Source of the DNA: Actinomyces sp. HMSC035G02 | GTDB lineage: Bacteria > Actinomycetota > Actinomycetes > Actinomycetales > Actinomycetaceae | Assembly: GCA_001838165.1 (NCBI GenBank) | Contig: KV835903.1 | Span: forward strand, 28,613 to 50,369 | Reading direction: 5' to 3' | Length of the DNA: 21,757 nucleotides | Shown: positions 7,422 through 18,300 of the stretch, piece by piece | Layout: the number at the start of each line of letters is the position of its first letter | Numbering within the stretch: position 1 is the first letter of the stretch | Position numbers and translations under genes: made by a program | Notes under the pieces: model-generated | What the model was told of the DNA's origin: nothing | The model's database searches: none | What the model saw: only the letters and a program-made list of their open reading frames with translations

Positions 7422-10081
7422 GCCTTCTTCTCCTCATCCATCGTGCGCGCGATCGACGCGCTCAGTCGCAACTTGCGGCGCATGCGCAGGGAGCGCAGGG
7501 ACAGCGCGCGGCGCACGCGCGCCAGGAAGCCAGCCTTCTTGCTCACCTGGGAACGCAGGGAGCGCACCTGGGCCCACGCGTCACGCGCACGGTCACGCGA
7601 GGCACCGTTCGAGGCGAAGCTCGCGATATCCGCATAGCGCGCGATCACCACGGGGGCGGGCACGTCATCGCCGAAGCGGCTCCAGCCGTCGATGACGTAG
7701 CGGCCCGCGCCGGCCTCGGCCTCGTCGACCTCCACCGAGTCCGTCGAGCCGTCGTCGCCGTGGCGCACCTCGCCCGTGACCAGGGTGAAGGGGTCGCCCG
7801 GGTCCTCGCCGAGCTCCCACTGGGAGGCAAGGGACCAGGCGGTCTCCTGGCGCGTACGCCCCACGTCGATGCGCAGGCCGGAGTCCGCGGCCAGGTCCAC
7901 GACCTCGTCCCACGAGCCGACCAGCGCGCCCACGGCGGCGGCACGGCGCCGACGCCTGCGGCGCCCCGCCTTGAACAGCAGGACCATCAGCGGCGGCAGA
8001 AGAATCAACAGGATGCCACCCGAGATGCCGGCGACGAGACCCCACGGGAAGGGCTCGGCCGGGGGCTCCATCGGGTCAGCGTTCTGGTCGCGTGTCGTCG
8101 GCGGCAGCTCCGCGGGAGCCTCCGGGGGCTCCGGAGGCTGGAGCACCTGCGGGCGCGGCACGCTCCGAGGCTTGGGAACCTGTGTCTGCGGCGTATGGTC
8201 GCGCGGGGGCGTGGGATCGAAGACGGCCCAGATGCCACCCTCGAACTCGACCTCGACCCACGCGCGGATATCCGAGCCGCGCAGGGTCGCGGGGCCGCCC
8301 TGGGAGCCACCCTCGGGGTAGGCACCCATGACGACGCGGGCGTTCATCCCCAAGTGATGCAGCATCAGGGCCATGAGCGCCGAATACTGCTGGTCGTCGC
8401 CGATGAGCTGTTCGTCGCCGCTCAACATGCGCTCCAGGCGGTCCGTGCGCACACCCGGACGCGAGAACTGCGTGTTCTCGTTCAGGTAGTAGCCGTTGTT
8501 CGCCAGGTAGTGCTCGATCGCGCGCGCGGCGGACAGCGCCGTGGACGCGTTCTGGGTGATTTCAGAGACCTTCGTCGCCAGGCCCTCGGGCACGTTCTTA
8601 TCCGTTGTGGACAGCGGTACGACCGACAGGGACGCCAGGTCCTCGTCGCGCACGGGCTCGGCGAAGGACGTGCGCACGTTGTAGGTCATCGTTCCCGCAG
8701 GGCCGGTCGTCAGCGCGGCGTTCGCCCACGTGTCCACGTAGAGGCCGTCCTTCTGGGCAGCCGAATTCGCACCCGTAAACGCGATCTCCGAGGCGGTGCC
8801 GAGCACCGGCACCCACGGGCCGGACAGGCCGCTCGTCGTCACGGTCACGAGGGAGTCGCCCTCGGCGCGTCCGGGGATCGTAGACTCCACGGGGATGTAG
8901 CCCGTGTGTCCGTCTCCACGCTTCGTGGACATGCCGAAGGTCGTGCCGTCGTACACGTCCATCGCGGCGATGCGCACGCGCTGGTTCTCCGGCAGGTCAG
9001 ACACGGTCAGGAGGGTTTCGTCCTGCAGGTCCGTCGTGTAGTGGCGGAAAGAGGACAGGGGCGACGGGTAGGCCTGAATGTCGAGGGGCGGGTCCACCAG
9101 GTCGCGGCCCACGATACGAGTCCCGCCCGCGCCGAGGACCGCCGCGGCCGGCAGCGCGACGCCGACGGACACCGCGAGGACGGCGAGGGCACCCAGCAGG
9201 CGCGTGCCCACGTACACGGTCGAACGCGACTGGCGCGCGGCCGTCACCTCGCCACCGCCCGAGGAGGAACGACCCACGAGGACGTCCTGCCCCAGCGTGA
9301 TGCGCTGGTACTGGGCGGCCAGCGCCCACCAGGCGACCAGGAGTGCCCACCAGGCCAGCACGGCCCACACGGGCAACGCATGGTGCGAGAGTCCAAAGAA
9401 GACCGAAATGACGCCCATGATGACGAGCGGGATCGAGCCGAGGACCGCGCGTCCGGAGCGGGCGGTGATCAGGCCCGCGAGGACGGCGCACACGAGGCCG
9501 CACATCCACGGCACGAGGGCTGGGCCCGAGTAGACCGACACGGGAGGCGTCAGGGTCAACAGGTCCTTCCACGCGCGGAAGGACCCGAGCACCATCACCT
9601 GCAGGGTTTTGCCCGTGGGCAGGAAACCGTAGAGGGCCTCGGCGCGCAGGGCGGCCACGCTGCCCAGCAGGAAGTACGTGACGACGACGCTCAGGACAGT
9701 CGTCAGCGCGTCCCAGCGCCAACGCGTCGAGGCGGCTGCGATCAGCAGGCCGCAGGCCACGCCCGCGCCCGCCGCAATCGCGCCCACTCCCCCGCCAAAG
9801 ACGGGCTCGAAAGCCGCGACCGGTCCGGCGAACAGCAGGGCGAGGACGAGCAGCGACCAGATCGGCAGGCGCGTGCGGAACGTCGCGAAGCGCTGCGTGA
9901 TCGTCAGCAGACGGTTACGAGTGGTCCTGGGCTTGGGCGCTGGCGACTCGCCCGCGGCGGCGGGCGCCCGGTCCTGGGCGGCGGCCTCGCGGCGCTCGGT
10001 CGCCTCCACGGACGAGGCCACGGCCTCGTCTTGGGAATCGATGCGCTGAGCGCGGGGCTTGGTGTTGACGTTGGTGCTCAT
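7418..10081 (-). CDS. Multi-spanning transglutaminase-fold protein with degenerate active site
   Basis: The 887-residue membrane protein has about seven N-terminal helices (about 72-320), an external region with a transglutaminase/protease-like core (about 525-630), a proline-rich stretch, one further helix (about 680-704), an arginine-rich stop-transfer stretch and a cytoplasmic tail of about 180 residues. The core is recognisable from GDDQQYSA, then ARVVMGAY, RAWVEV and FDPTP. The usual active-site Cys is Asp563 and the usual His is Arg606; only Asp622 of the triad remains. It is therefore probably a binding or scaffold protein, not an active transglutaminase. I start at MSTNVN because GGAGG precedes it and it overlaps the DUF58 stop (ATGA); a 17-residue longer start lies inside DUF58. 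It corresponds to tgm of the PFNA cluster. Confidence 0.9.
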   Translation of the reverse strand: MSTNVNTKPRAQRIDSQDEAVASSVEATERREAAAQDRAPAAAGESPAPKPRTTRNRLLTITQRFATFRTRLPIWSLLVLALLFAGPVAAFEPVFGGGVGAIAAGAGVACGLLIAAASTRWRWDALTTVLSVVVTYFLLGSVAALRAEALYGFLPTGKTLQVMVLGSFRAWKDLLTLTPPVSVYSGPALVPWMCGLVCAVLAGLITARSGRAVLGSIPLVIMGVISVFFGLSHHALPVWAVLAWWALLVAWWALAAQYQRITLGQDVLVGRSSSGGGEVTAARQSRSTVYVGTRLLGALAVLAVSVGVALPAAAVLGAGGTRIVGRDLVDPPLDIQAYPSPLSSFRHYTTDLQDETLLTVSDLPENQRVRIAAMDVYDGTTFGMSTKRGDGHTGYIPVESTIPGRAEGDSLVTVTTSGLSGPWVPVLGTASEIAFTGANSAAQKDGLYVDTWANAALTTGPAGTMTYNVRTSFAEPVRDEDLASLSVVPLSTTDKNVPEGLATKVSEITQNASTALSAARAIEHYLANNGYYLNENTQFSRPGVRTDRLERMLSGDEQLIGDDQQYSALMALMLHHLGMNARVVMGAYPEGGSQGGPATLRGSDIRAWVEVEFEGGIWAVFDPTPPRDHTPQTQVPKPRSVPRPQVLQPPEPPEAPAELPPTTRDQNADPMEPPAEPFPWGLVAGISGGILLILLPPLMVLLFKAGRRRRRRRAAAVGALVGSWDEVVDLAADSGLRIDVGRTRQETAWSLASQWELGEDPGDPFTLVTGEVRHGDDGSTDSVEVDEAEAGAGRYVIDGWSRFGDDVPAPVVIARYADIASFASNGASRDRARDAWAQVRSLRSQVSKKAGFLARVRRALSLRSLRMRRKLRLSASIARTMDEEKKA

Positions 10082-11304
10082 GCCAGGCCTCCGGCGACGA
10101 TAATGCGCGGCAGGTCGTCCAGCGTCGAGCAATCCAGGAGTACACCACGGCCGAGGTCACGGCGGGCTCGCACGCCCTCCGCACCGATACGAATGATGGA
10201 GACCGGAACGTCGATCGGGGCCAGGCGCGCCAGGTGGGCGGCCTCGATGTCCGTCACGTTCGGTCCGACGATGAGGGTGAGGGCGGAGACGCCAGGACGC
10301 TGCGCCACGGCCTCGCGCACGCGGCGCGACAGGTCACCGAAAGAGCGAGCCTTCACCTCGGAGAGCGCGTCCAGCATGCGCATGGCGATGCCCGACGGCA
10401 GCCACCCCTCGGTCGTCGTCAGCGACACGGGGCGCGATTCGCGCAGGTTCGCCAGGCCCAGGGAGCCTGCGACGGAGACCGCGGTCTCGAAGGTGTCGTG
10501 GTCCCACGCGTCGCGCGACGTATCCAAGACGATGACGTGGTGGGAGCGGTGGGTCTCCTCGTACTGGCGCACGATGAGCTTGCCCAGGCGCGCCGTCGAC
10601 TGCCAGTGCACCGCGCGGCGGTCGTCGCCCGGCTCGTAATCGCGCAGCGCGTGGAAGGAGACGTCGGAGCTGGAGAGCTTGCCCGTCGACACGCCCTCGA
10701 CGTCCAGCTGGAAGCCGGTCGCGTCGAAGGGAACGCGCACGGTGCGCGGGTGCACGTGCAGGAGGACGGGCTCGTCCCACATGCGCACACGGCGCAGCAG
10801 ACCGAGCGCGTCGGAGCGCACGGCGCGCGCGGGGCCGACGTTGATGAGGCCTCGGTGACGCGAGGAAATCAGGAACATCTCGTCCCAGGTCTCGTGAGCA
10901 CCCAGCGGAGGCACGACGAACTCGCCCGTACCCGTGCCGATCGGCAGCTCGATGATGCCCGAGCGCACGGAACGGGCCCGCTCGTTACGCACCGAGATCT
11001 CGCCGACGGCCGTCTGGCCGGCCACGATGCGCTCGTTGGGAACGCGGATCGACACGACGTGCGGGGGACGCCACGCGACGCGCATCGCGGCGAGCAGCAG
11101 GGCCACGACGCCCGCGAGCGCGCACGCCAGGGCCTCGACCCACTGGAAGGCCACCGCGAGCACGAGGCTCACGACGACGAGCGCGATCACCGCCCACCCG
11201 GTCGGGGTGACCGCGCCCACGAGAGCTTTGAGGGGATGCGAACGAACGGCCTGCGCCCGTTTGGGCGAGACCATCGTGGGGGTGTCCGTTCGCTTCCCTT
11301 CCAT
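10078..11304 (-). CDS. DUF58-family membrane protein
   Basis: The 408-residue protein has a paired membrane hairpin (about 36-76) and then a cytoplasmic part. This includes the DUF58 signature RDYEPGDDRRAVHW (221-234) and a following von Willebrand A-like strand HVIVLDTSRD, only a partial metal-site motif. DUF58 genes regularly accompany MoxR ATPases, and the pair is thought to act as a chaperone or assembly system; the molecular function is not established. The start lies 19 bases after the moxR stop, and the end overlaps the transglutaminase-like gene by 4 bases. The upstream ribosome site is modest. An ATG ten codons in is a possible alternative start. Confidence 0.93.
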   Translation of the reverse strand: MEGKRTDTPTMVSPKRAQAVRSHPLKALVGAVTPTGWAVIALVVVSLVLAVAFQWVEALACALAGVVALLLAAMRVAWRPPHVVSIRVPNERIVAGQTAVGEISVRNERARSVRSGIIELPIGTGTGEFVVPPLGAHETWDEMFLISSRHRGLINVGPARAVRSDALGLLRRVRMWDEPVLLHVHPRTVRVPFDATGFQLDVEGVSTGKLSSSDVSFHALRDYEPGDDRRAVHWQSTARLGKLIVRQYEETHRSHHVIVLDTSRDAWDHDTFETAVSVAGSLGLANLRESRPVSLTTTEGWLPSGIAMRMLDALSEVKARSFGDLSRRVREAVAQRPGVSALTLIVGPNVTDIEAAHLARLAPIDVPVSIIRIGAEGVRARRDLGRGVLLDCSTLDDLPRIIVAGGLA

Positions 11305-11323
11305 CGCTGTATCCGGCGCTTCC

Positions 11324-12289
11324 TTACGCGCCGACGGCCGGTGCGGGCACCGACGTCAGGGCACGCTGGATGACGCCCTCGGCGGTTGCGCCCGAGAACG
11401 CGGCGTCGGGGTCGACGATGACGCGGTGCGCCCACACGGGCACCGCGAGGGCCTTGATGTCGTCGGGCAGGACGAAGTTACGTCCCTGCGCGGCCGCCCA
11501 CACGCGGGCGCAGCGCACCATGCCGATGGCGCCACGGGTGGACACGCCCAGCAGCGAGGACTCGTCCTCGCGGGTCGCCTCCGCCAGCGCGGCCACGTAG
11601 TCGAGGACGGCGCGGTCCGTGTGGTTCGCCGAGGCCAGGGCCGCCCAGGCGACGATGTCCTTGCCCGACAGCAGGGGCTTGAGGTTCTTCGAGCGGTCGG
11701 GCGAGGCCGAGCCGTCGAGGACGTCGATCATCGCGGAGCGCGAGGGGTAGCCGATCGAGGTCTTCATGAGGAAGCGGTCCAGCTGGGCCTCGGGCAGCGG
11801 GTAGGTGCCGGCCTGCTCGACGGGGTTCTGGGTCGCGATGACCATGAAGGGCTGGGGGGCGGGGCGGCGCACGCCGTCGACCGTCACCTGGGCCTCTTCC
11901 ATGACCTCCAGGAGGGCGGACTGGGTCTTGGGCGACGCACGGTTGATCTCGTCGGCCAGGACGATCTCCGCGAAGACGGGGCCGGCGTGGAAGACCCACT
12001 CGCCCGTCTTCTGGTTAAACATGTTGACGCCGGTGATGTCCGAGGGCAGCAGGTCCGGGGTGAACTGGATACGCGAGTGCGTGCCGTCGATGACGGCGCT
12101 GATGGCGCGCGCCAGCGCGGTCTTACCGGTACCGGGGGCGTCCTCGAGCAGGAGGTGGCCGCCGGCGAACATCGTCGTGAGCGCGAGTCGCACGGCCTGG
12201 CGCTTGTCCAGGACCGCCACGGACACGCCGTCGACGAGGCCCTTGAAGACCTGGGCGAACCTGGTTGCATCCTCAATGGAAAGGGTCAT
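11324..12289 (-). CDS. MoxR-family AAA+ ATPase
   Basis: The 321-residue cytoplasmic ATPase has Walker A APGTGKT (51-57), Walker B VLADE (110-114) followed by INRASPKTQSALLEVMEE, and sensor-1 ATQNP (152-156). An arginine-containing GVSTRGAI element and a lid domain complete the MoxR pattern. The family remodels or activates partner complexes, often with VWA/DUF58 proteins such as the next gene product. AAAGGTAGAAAC precedes the ATG. It begins 31 bases after the giant surface-protein gene and probably shares its transcript. It corresponds to aaa-atp of the PFNA cluster. Confidence 0.96.
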   Translation of the reverse strand: MTLSIEDATRFAQVFKGLVDGVSVAVLDKRQAVRLALTTMFAGGHLLLEDAPGTGKTALARAISAVIDGTHSRIQFTPDLLPSDITGVNMFNQKTGEWVFHAGPVFAEIVLADEINRASPKTQSALLEVMEEAQVTVDGVRRPAPQPFMVIATQNPVEQAGTYPLPEAQLDRFLMKTSIGYPSRSAMIDVLDGSASPDRSKNLKPLLSGKDIVAWAALASANHTDRAVLDYVAALAEATREDESSLLGVSTRGAIGMVRCARVWAAAQGRNFVLPDDIKALAVPVWAHRVIVDPDAAFSGATAEGVIQRALTSVPAPAVGA

Positions 12290-12320
12290 GTTTCTACCTT
12301 TGTTGTGTGGCGGGGGTGGT

Positions 12321-15300
12321 CTATTCAGCGTGACAGTCGATGACGGGAGGCTTCGCGAGGAGCTCAGCCGCCGTCACGGCCTCGGTCAGGATACCCGTAA
12401 TCTGAGGGTTATCCCGCGAGAAGCGGAACTGTGTGACCGAAGAGGGGCGACCGGTCTTCACGCTGCACACGAGGGTCACGCCGGACGAATAGTTCGGGGC
12501 GTTGACGGCGCGCAGCGTCATCGAGCCGCACTCCTGCCCGTTTCCACACGCCGCCTTCCCCTCGAAGGTTGCCTTCACGTTATCGACCAAGTCGCCGGTC
12601 TTCACGGTGGTCTTCACCTCGCGGTGCTGGCCATTCTTTCCGATGAGCTGGACGACGATCGTGTACTCGTGGCCGGGCGCCAGGTCCTCGGCCCACCAGT
12701 TGGTAAGCGGGCCTGACCAACTCTGCTTCGTCGAGTCTTTCAGTCCCTCGATCCAGATATTGGTCTGCGTGATCTCCACTCCGCTGGGATTGGACCACGA
12801 AGCAGCCACACCCCAGGATCGATTGTTCTGGACGTAGGACGCGGTTGCTTGGACCTCGAAGGTCGGGATGGGATCATCGTCATCGTCACGGCTGCGCTGG
12901 CCTGTGCCAACGACGCCCGTGACCGCCACGGTGCCACTCCAGGCGTACGAGCCGTCGTCCTTCTTGCCCTGCTGGCAGAAGTAGTAGGTCACCGTGGCAC
13001 CCGGGGTGAGCGGGCCGATATTGAAGTCGGCGCGGTCTCCGTTGTTGAACTTCACGGGGTTACCGGGGGCCTTGCACTTCTCCGGGGTATCCGCGTAGAA
13101 GAGCTTCAGGTCGGCGGCCTTGTAGCCGTTTCCTTCGCGCAGTCGAGCATTCGAGACGGTGATGTTTCCCCAGGAGTTATCCGAGGGGGTGTGCAGACCG
13201 GGTGCGTCGGGGGTCGGCACGTCCCCCTTGGGCTCGCGCACGGGCGTCAGGGCGGGAACCTGGACAGTCATTACGTTGGACGTGGCGCTCTCGCCCTGCA
13301 GGTTGGTGACGGTCACGCTCACATTCACGGTAGTGCCCGCCGTGACGGAAACCTGGCGATACGTCGAACCTCCCGCGACCGTTACAGGTTCAGTATGATC
13401 GCTGACTCGAATCGTCGTCGTTCCCCAGCCGCTGGAGCCGGACTTGCCCAGGATCCAGTTGAGGTCGAGGAACATCTCTTGGCCAACCTGCTTGGCCTCA
13501 GCCTTCGAGATGACGGGCTTGTCCGGGGCCTGGATAGTGGCCTTCGGGGTGCCCGTCGTGCCCGGGGACGCCTGGGAATTGCCGTTCGCGTTCGTGGCGA
13601 CGACCGTGACGGTGTACGTCCGACCGTTGACAAGGTTCTTTATGGTGCACTCCTGCTCGCCGTTCGTCGTGCAGCTGCTCGCCGCGGCACCCGCGATCGT
13701 CGCGTACACGGTGTACGAGGTGATGCGCGAACCGTTGTTGTTGGGGGCATCCCACCTCACCGCGAGTTCTCCGTCACCGGCCGTCACGGTCGGGCCGCCC
13801 GGGCGATCCGGGACGCCGGAGAGCGTCACAGAGTTCGACGTCGCGCCTTCAGACTCGCCGGAGGCGTTCACTGCCGTCACGGTGAACGTGTAGCTGCTGC
13901 CGGTCGTCAGGCCGTTCACCTCGCACACGGTCTCGGTACAGCTGGCGACCTGGCGACCACCGCTGTAGATGCGGTATTCGGTGATGCGCTCGCCGTTGGA
14001 GGCCGGAGCGTTGAAGGACACGGTGGCGCCCGTCGGGCCTTTCGCCCGGGCGACCACGCCGGTGGGCGTGTCGGGCCGACCCGTCACGACGACCGTGATG
14101 GTGCCCTGGACGACGCGCGAGGGGTCCTTGAGCTTGTCGTTGACGCGATAGGCGATGGAGATGGTACCCGCCGAATTCGGCGTGATAGTGACGACAGTGC
14201 CGGAGGTCGAGGTCGTCGCGTCCCCCAGCGCAATGGCGGCGCCCTCGAGAGAGATCGGCGTGTCCGGGAAGGGGTTGGTGGCCTGCGAGGCGACGTCCAC
14301 GCTCACGGTCTCGCCGACCTTGGCCTTCACGTTGTACGCGGGCACCTGGATGCGCGGCTTCGTGGTGCCAACGACCTCGACGGGGATGGAGCCGTTGACG
14401 GTGTTGCCCTGCTCGTCCGTGACGCTCACGGCGATGGAACCCGCGGAGCCGGTGGGGGTGGTCTCAGGCGCGGACACCGTCAGGACGGTGCCCGACAGCG
14501 ACGCGGAGATCGTGTCGGGGGCAGAGCCCATCGCGTAGGTGAAGGTCGAGACGTCCGTGCCCTCGGGGTCGCGCACGCCGAGCCTGAGGTCCTGCGTGAC
14601 GGCGGCGCCGCCAGCCTCGACGCGGATCGCAGTCGGGGCGAAGATGGGCGGCTGGTTCTGGGTCGCCTTGATGCGCACGGGCAGCGACAGGGACGCGGTG
14701 AGCGTGCCCGCGTCGGAGGCGTCGCCGTCCGCGACCTGGATGAGGAACGCGGAGTTGCCGCCGAAGGAGGCATTCGCGGTCAGCGTCAGCTGCGTCGACG
14801 AGTCGGCGACGACCGAGTCCAGTCCGGTCTGCGCAACCGGGGAGGAGTCGTCCACGAGGCGCGGGCTGCGGCCCGAGCGCGTCATCACGTAATCCGCCAG
14901 GTTGATCGTGCGCGAGGTGCCCGCGTCCATCTCGATGGGCAGGTTCGCGGTGTTGAGGAAGGGCGCGGTCGTGTCGCGGCCGGGCACGGTCACGACGGCG
15001 GAGTTGGTCAGGCCGTCGCGGTCCGTGATCGTGTAGACGACCAGGCGCATGCTGTCCGTCACCGGGATGAGCAGGTCGGAGCCCTCCACGCTCACGCCGG
15101 ATTCGGCGGTCGTGACGGTCAGCTCGTTGATGCTGCCATCGGGGTCCTCGTCGTTGTCGAGGACCTTCACGCGCACGGCCGAGCCGTCGGTGGGCAGTTC
15201 CTCGTAGGACACGAAGTCATCGCGGGCGATGGGGGCCTTCAGCGGGGCGTCGTCCTGGACGTAGACCGTGACGGTGCCTCGGGCGGAACCGCCGCGGCCG

Positions 15301-18300
15301 TCGCTCACCGCGTAGGACACGAGGTAGGTGCCGGCCTGCGAGGGCGTGTGCACCTGGATGGTCGAGGAGGACAGAGCCTGCGGGTCGAGCTCGGGTGTGG
15401 CCGTCTCGAGGCTGCCCTCCTCCAGCGCGAGCGGATCGCCATCGGGGTCGACGTCGTTCGACAGGACGTTGACGGTCACCATACGGTCCGGGCGGGTCAG
15501 CACCGTGTCGGGGACGGCGACCGGGTTCTGGTTCAACGTGGGCGCGGCCGAGATGGCGACGCGCACGCGAGCGGAGGCACGCCCGCCCTGGCGGTCCTCG
15601 ACCGTGTAGGTGAAGGAGTCGGTGCCCGTGGCATTCTGGTTCGGCGTGTAGTCGATCCAGGTGGGGCCGACAGTCGCGTTGCCCAGCTGCGGGGACGAGC
15701 CGAGGCCACCCAGGGTCACGGAATCACCGTCGGGGTCGATACCGTCCAGGGGCACGGCGATACGGGTGGTCTGTCCCGCAGCCGCCCAGGCTGTAATGTC
15801 GCGAGGACGCGGCTCCTGGTTCTGATCGGAGGCACCCATCACCTCGAAGGTGACGGTGCTCGATGCGCGGTTGCCCGCGGAGTCGATGACCGAGTAGGTC
15901 ACGTCCATGAGGCCGGGGGTCTGCCCAGCCTCGAGGCGCACCTGGTTGCCCGTGACGAACGGGGTTCCCAGGGCGGAGCCGGAATCGTATTCGAGGGTCG
16001 ACTCGACCTGGAGGTTCAGGCCGGCGGGCGAGCGATCGTTCGCCAGGACCGACACGGTTCCCACGTCGCCGACGCGCACCTTCACGTGGTCGGGCTTGAG
16101 GATGGGCGGCAGGTCCGAGCGGTCCGCCGCTCCGGGGATGACCATCACGTCGGCCGTGGCCTCGCCGACGCCGTTGGACACGGTGTAGCTGAATTGCACC
16201 GTACGCTCGAGGCCGGCGGGCGCGGTAACGCGCAGCAGGTGGCGATCAATGAGGGCCACCTCAATCTCCGGGGCGTTCGAGGCATCCACGGAGGTGATCG
16301 ACAGCAGGCCGCCGGAGGGGTCGTAGTCGTTATTCAGGGGCGCAACGAGGACGGAGCCGCCCTGCGGCAGGACCGCCGTGTCGTTTTCGGCAACGGGAGG
16401 CTCGCTCGAAGGCGCCGTGACCTCGACGCGAATGATGCCCAGTGTCGTCGCGATGCCGTCGGACACGGTGTAGGCAAAGGAGTAGGAACCCGGCTCGGTC
16501 GCCCTAAAGTCAATGGTTCCGCGGTCCAGGTCCGGCTGGATCGTGGCACCGGCGGGCGCACCGGACACGGCCGCCAGGGTCAGCTGGTCGCCGTTCGGGT
16601 CGGTGTCGTTCTTCAACGGATCGAGGGTGACGGTCTCACCCGGGTGCGCCTGGAAGAGGTCGCCGTTCGCAGACGGCGGCAGGTTTCCGGGCTCCTGAAC
16701 GTCGACGATCAGCTCGCCGCGGGTCTCCGCGCCCTGGTCGTCGGCAACCGTGAGAACGATCGACTTCGGGCCGGCCGCGCCGCCCTCCTCGGTGATGGTG
16801 ACGGAGCCGTCCTCGGTGAAGGAGACCTTCAGCCCCTCGGGGGCCTCGGCGTTCTTTAGGTAGATGGGGTCGCCGTCGGGATCGCGCCAGTCACTCAGGG
16901 CCTCGTACTGGATCTGGGCACCCGCGCCGATCTTGACGGTCGGGACGCGCAGCTGCGCGGGCCCCTCGTTCTGATCGAAGGGGTGGATGGTGACGCGCAC
17001 GTGCGCCTCGGCTGAGGCCTGGCCGTCAGAGGCCGCGTAGGTGAACGTCGTCGAGCCGGCCTGAGACGCCGACACTCCGTTGATCTGCAGGGCTCGTCCG
17101 CCGCGCGCGACCGTCACGACTCCCCACTCGGGCTGCTTGACCGGCGCGGCAGTCAGCACGTCGCCGTCGAGGTCGGAGTCGTTGTCGAGCACGGGCAGGA
17201 TGGTCGAGCGTCCCGGGCGGATGCCGAACTCGTCGTCCTCGGCCTCGGGCGGGGTGTTTTCCTCGCGCTGCTGCGGGTCCGCGACCTCGTTCGTCAGCTC
17301 GGGGCTGTCCTGCTCGTCCTCGTTTTCCTCGAGCTCGTTTTCGACCTCGTCCCAGTTGTCCATGAGGACCATGTTCGAGTCGGGCAGCCAGACGCTGCCC
17401 TCGGCGACGTCGTTGAGGACGATGGCCTTGCGGTTCGTGCGGAAGACGATCTCGCGCGCGGTCGTTAGCGTATCGACGACCATCTGCTTGTTCGCCGAAG
17501 GATCGTCGCAGGCACGCATGTACGCACCGCTGCCGGTCCACGCACCATACGAGCAGCCCTCGTGACGCACGGGCGCGGCCGGGGTGCCGCTGACGCCGCC
17601 CTCGGTCGAGGGGGTGATCGTCGGGGTGCCGCCCGCCAGCGGGATCTCCACGAGGGAGGTGGGCGTGGCGAGCAGGACGGAATCGGCCTTCGGGCCGGCC
17701 TGCTGGAGGACTCCGCCGGTCTCGACGCCGGCTGCGCTCAGATCGATCCGCTTGTTGTCGGGCAGGAAGAGCGTGTTGGACTCAGCGTCGAGGGCGACGA
17801 CCTGGTCGCCGACGACCGTCATGCTCAATCGCGCATCCTCGGGGATCCCCTCCACCGTGGACGTCTGCGCCTGATCGACCGCGCCCTGGCGCTTGACCGT
17901 CGTCAGCGTGCCCGAGGCGGCCAGGGTGTAGACGGAGCCGTCCATGCCGGTTACGAAGGCGCTGGCGCCCATGTTCGAGGAGAGGGCCGCCGCCTCGGAA
18001 AGGTTCAGGGGGCTGGGGTTCACGGCGGAGGTCGTCCACAGGGTGCCGTCGGACGCATCGAGGACGCCGAGGACGTCGCCGCCCTGCATGACCGCGGACC
18101 CCGCGGGCAGGGCCGTCGGGGAGCCGAGGGAGACCTGTGTGACGTTGACGGGCGCAACCGTCGACGAGGTGAGGTCGGAGACGGTGACAGTCTCCCCCGC
18201 CTGGCCGACGTCGAAGTTGGTGGCCTCGGTGCGCAGCGCGCCGTCGAGGATGCGGGCCTCGTAGTCGAGATGTCCGACCATCTGCTTGGACTTGTTGGTC

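Noticed and set aside
10082..10132. Longer N terminus (17 residues) of the transglutaminase-like protein
   Set aside because: It would overlap DUF58 by over 50 bases and has no ribosome site, whereas the inner ATG has GGAGG and a typical ATGA overlap.
12321..12420. Sortase-type C-terminal anchor of the giant protein
   Set aside because: No LPXTG-like motif, hydrophobic segment or basic tail is present at the C terminus; the only membrane helix is N-terminal.
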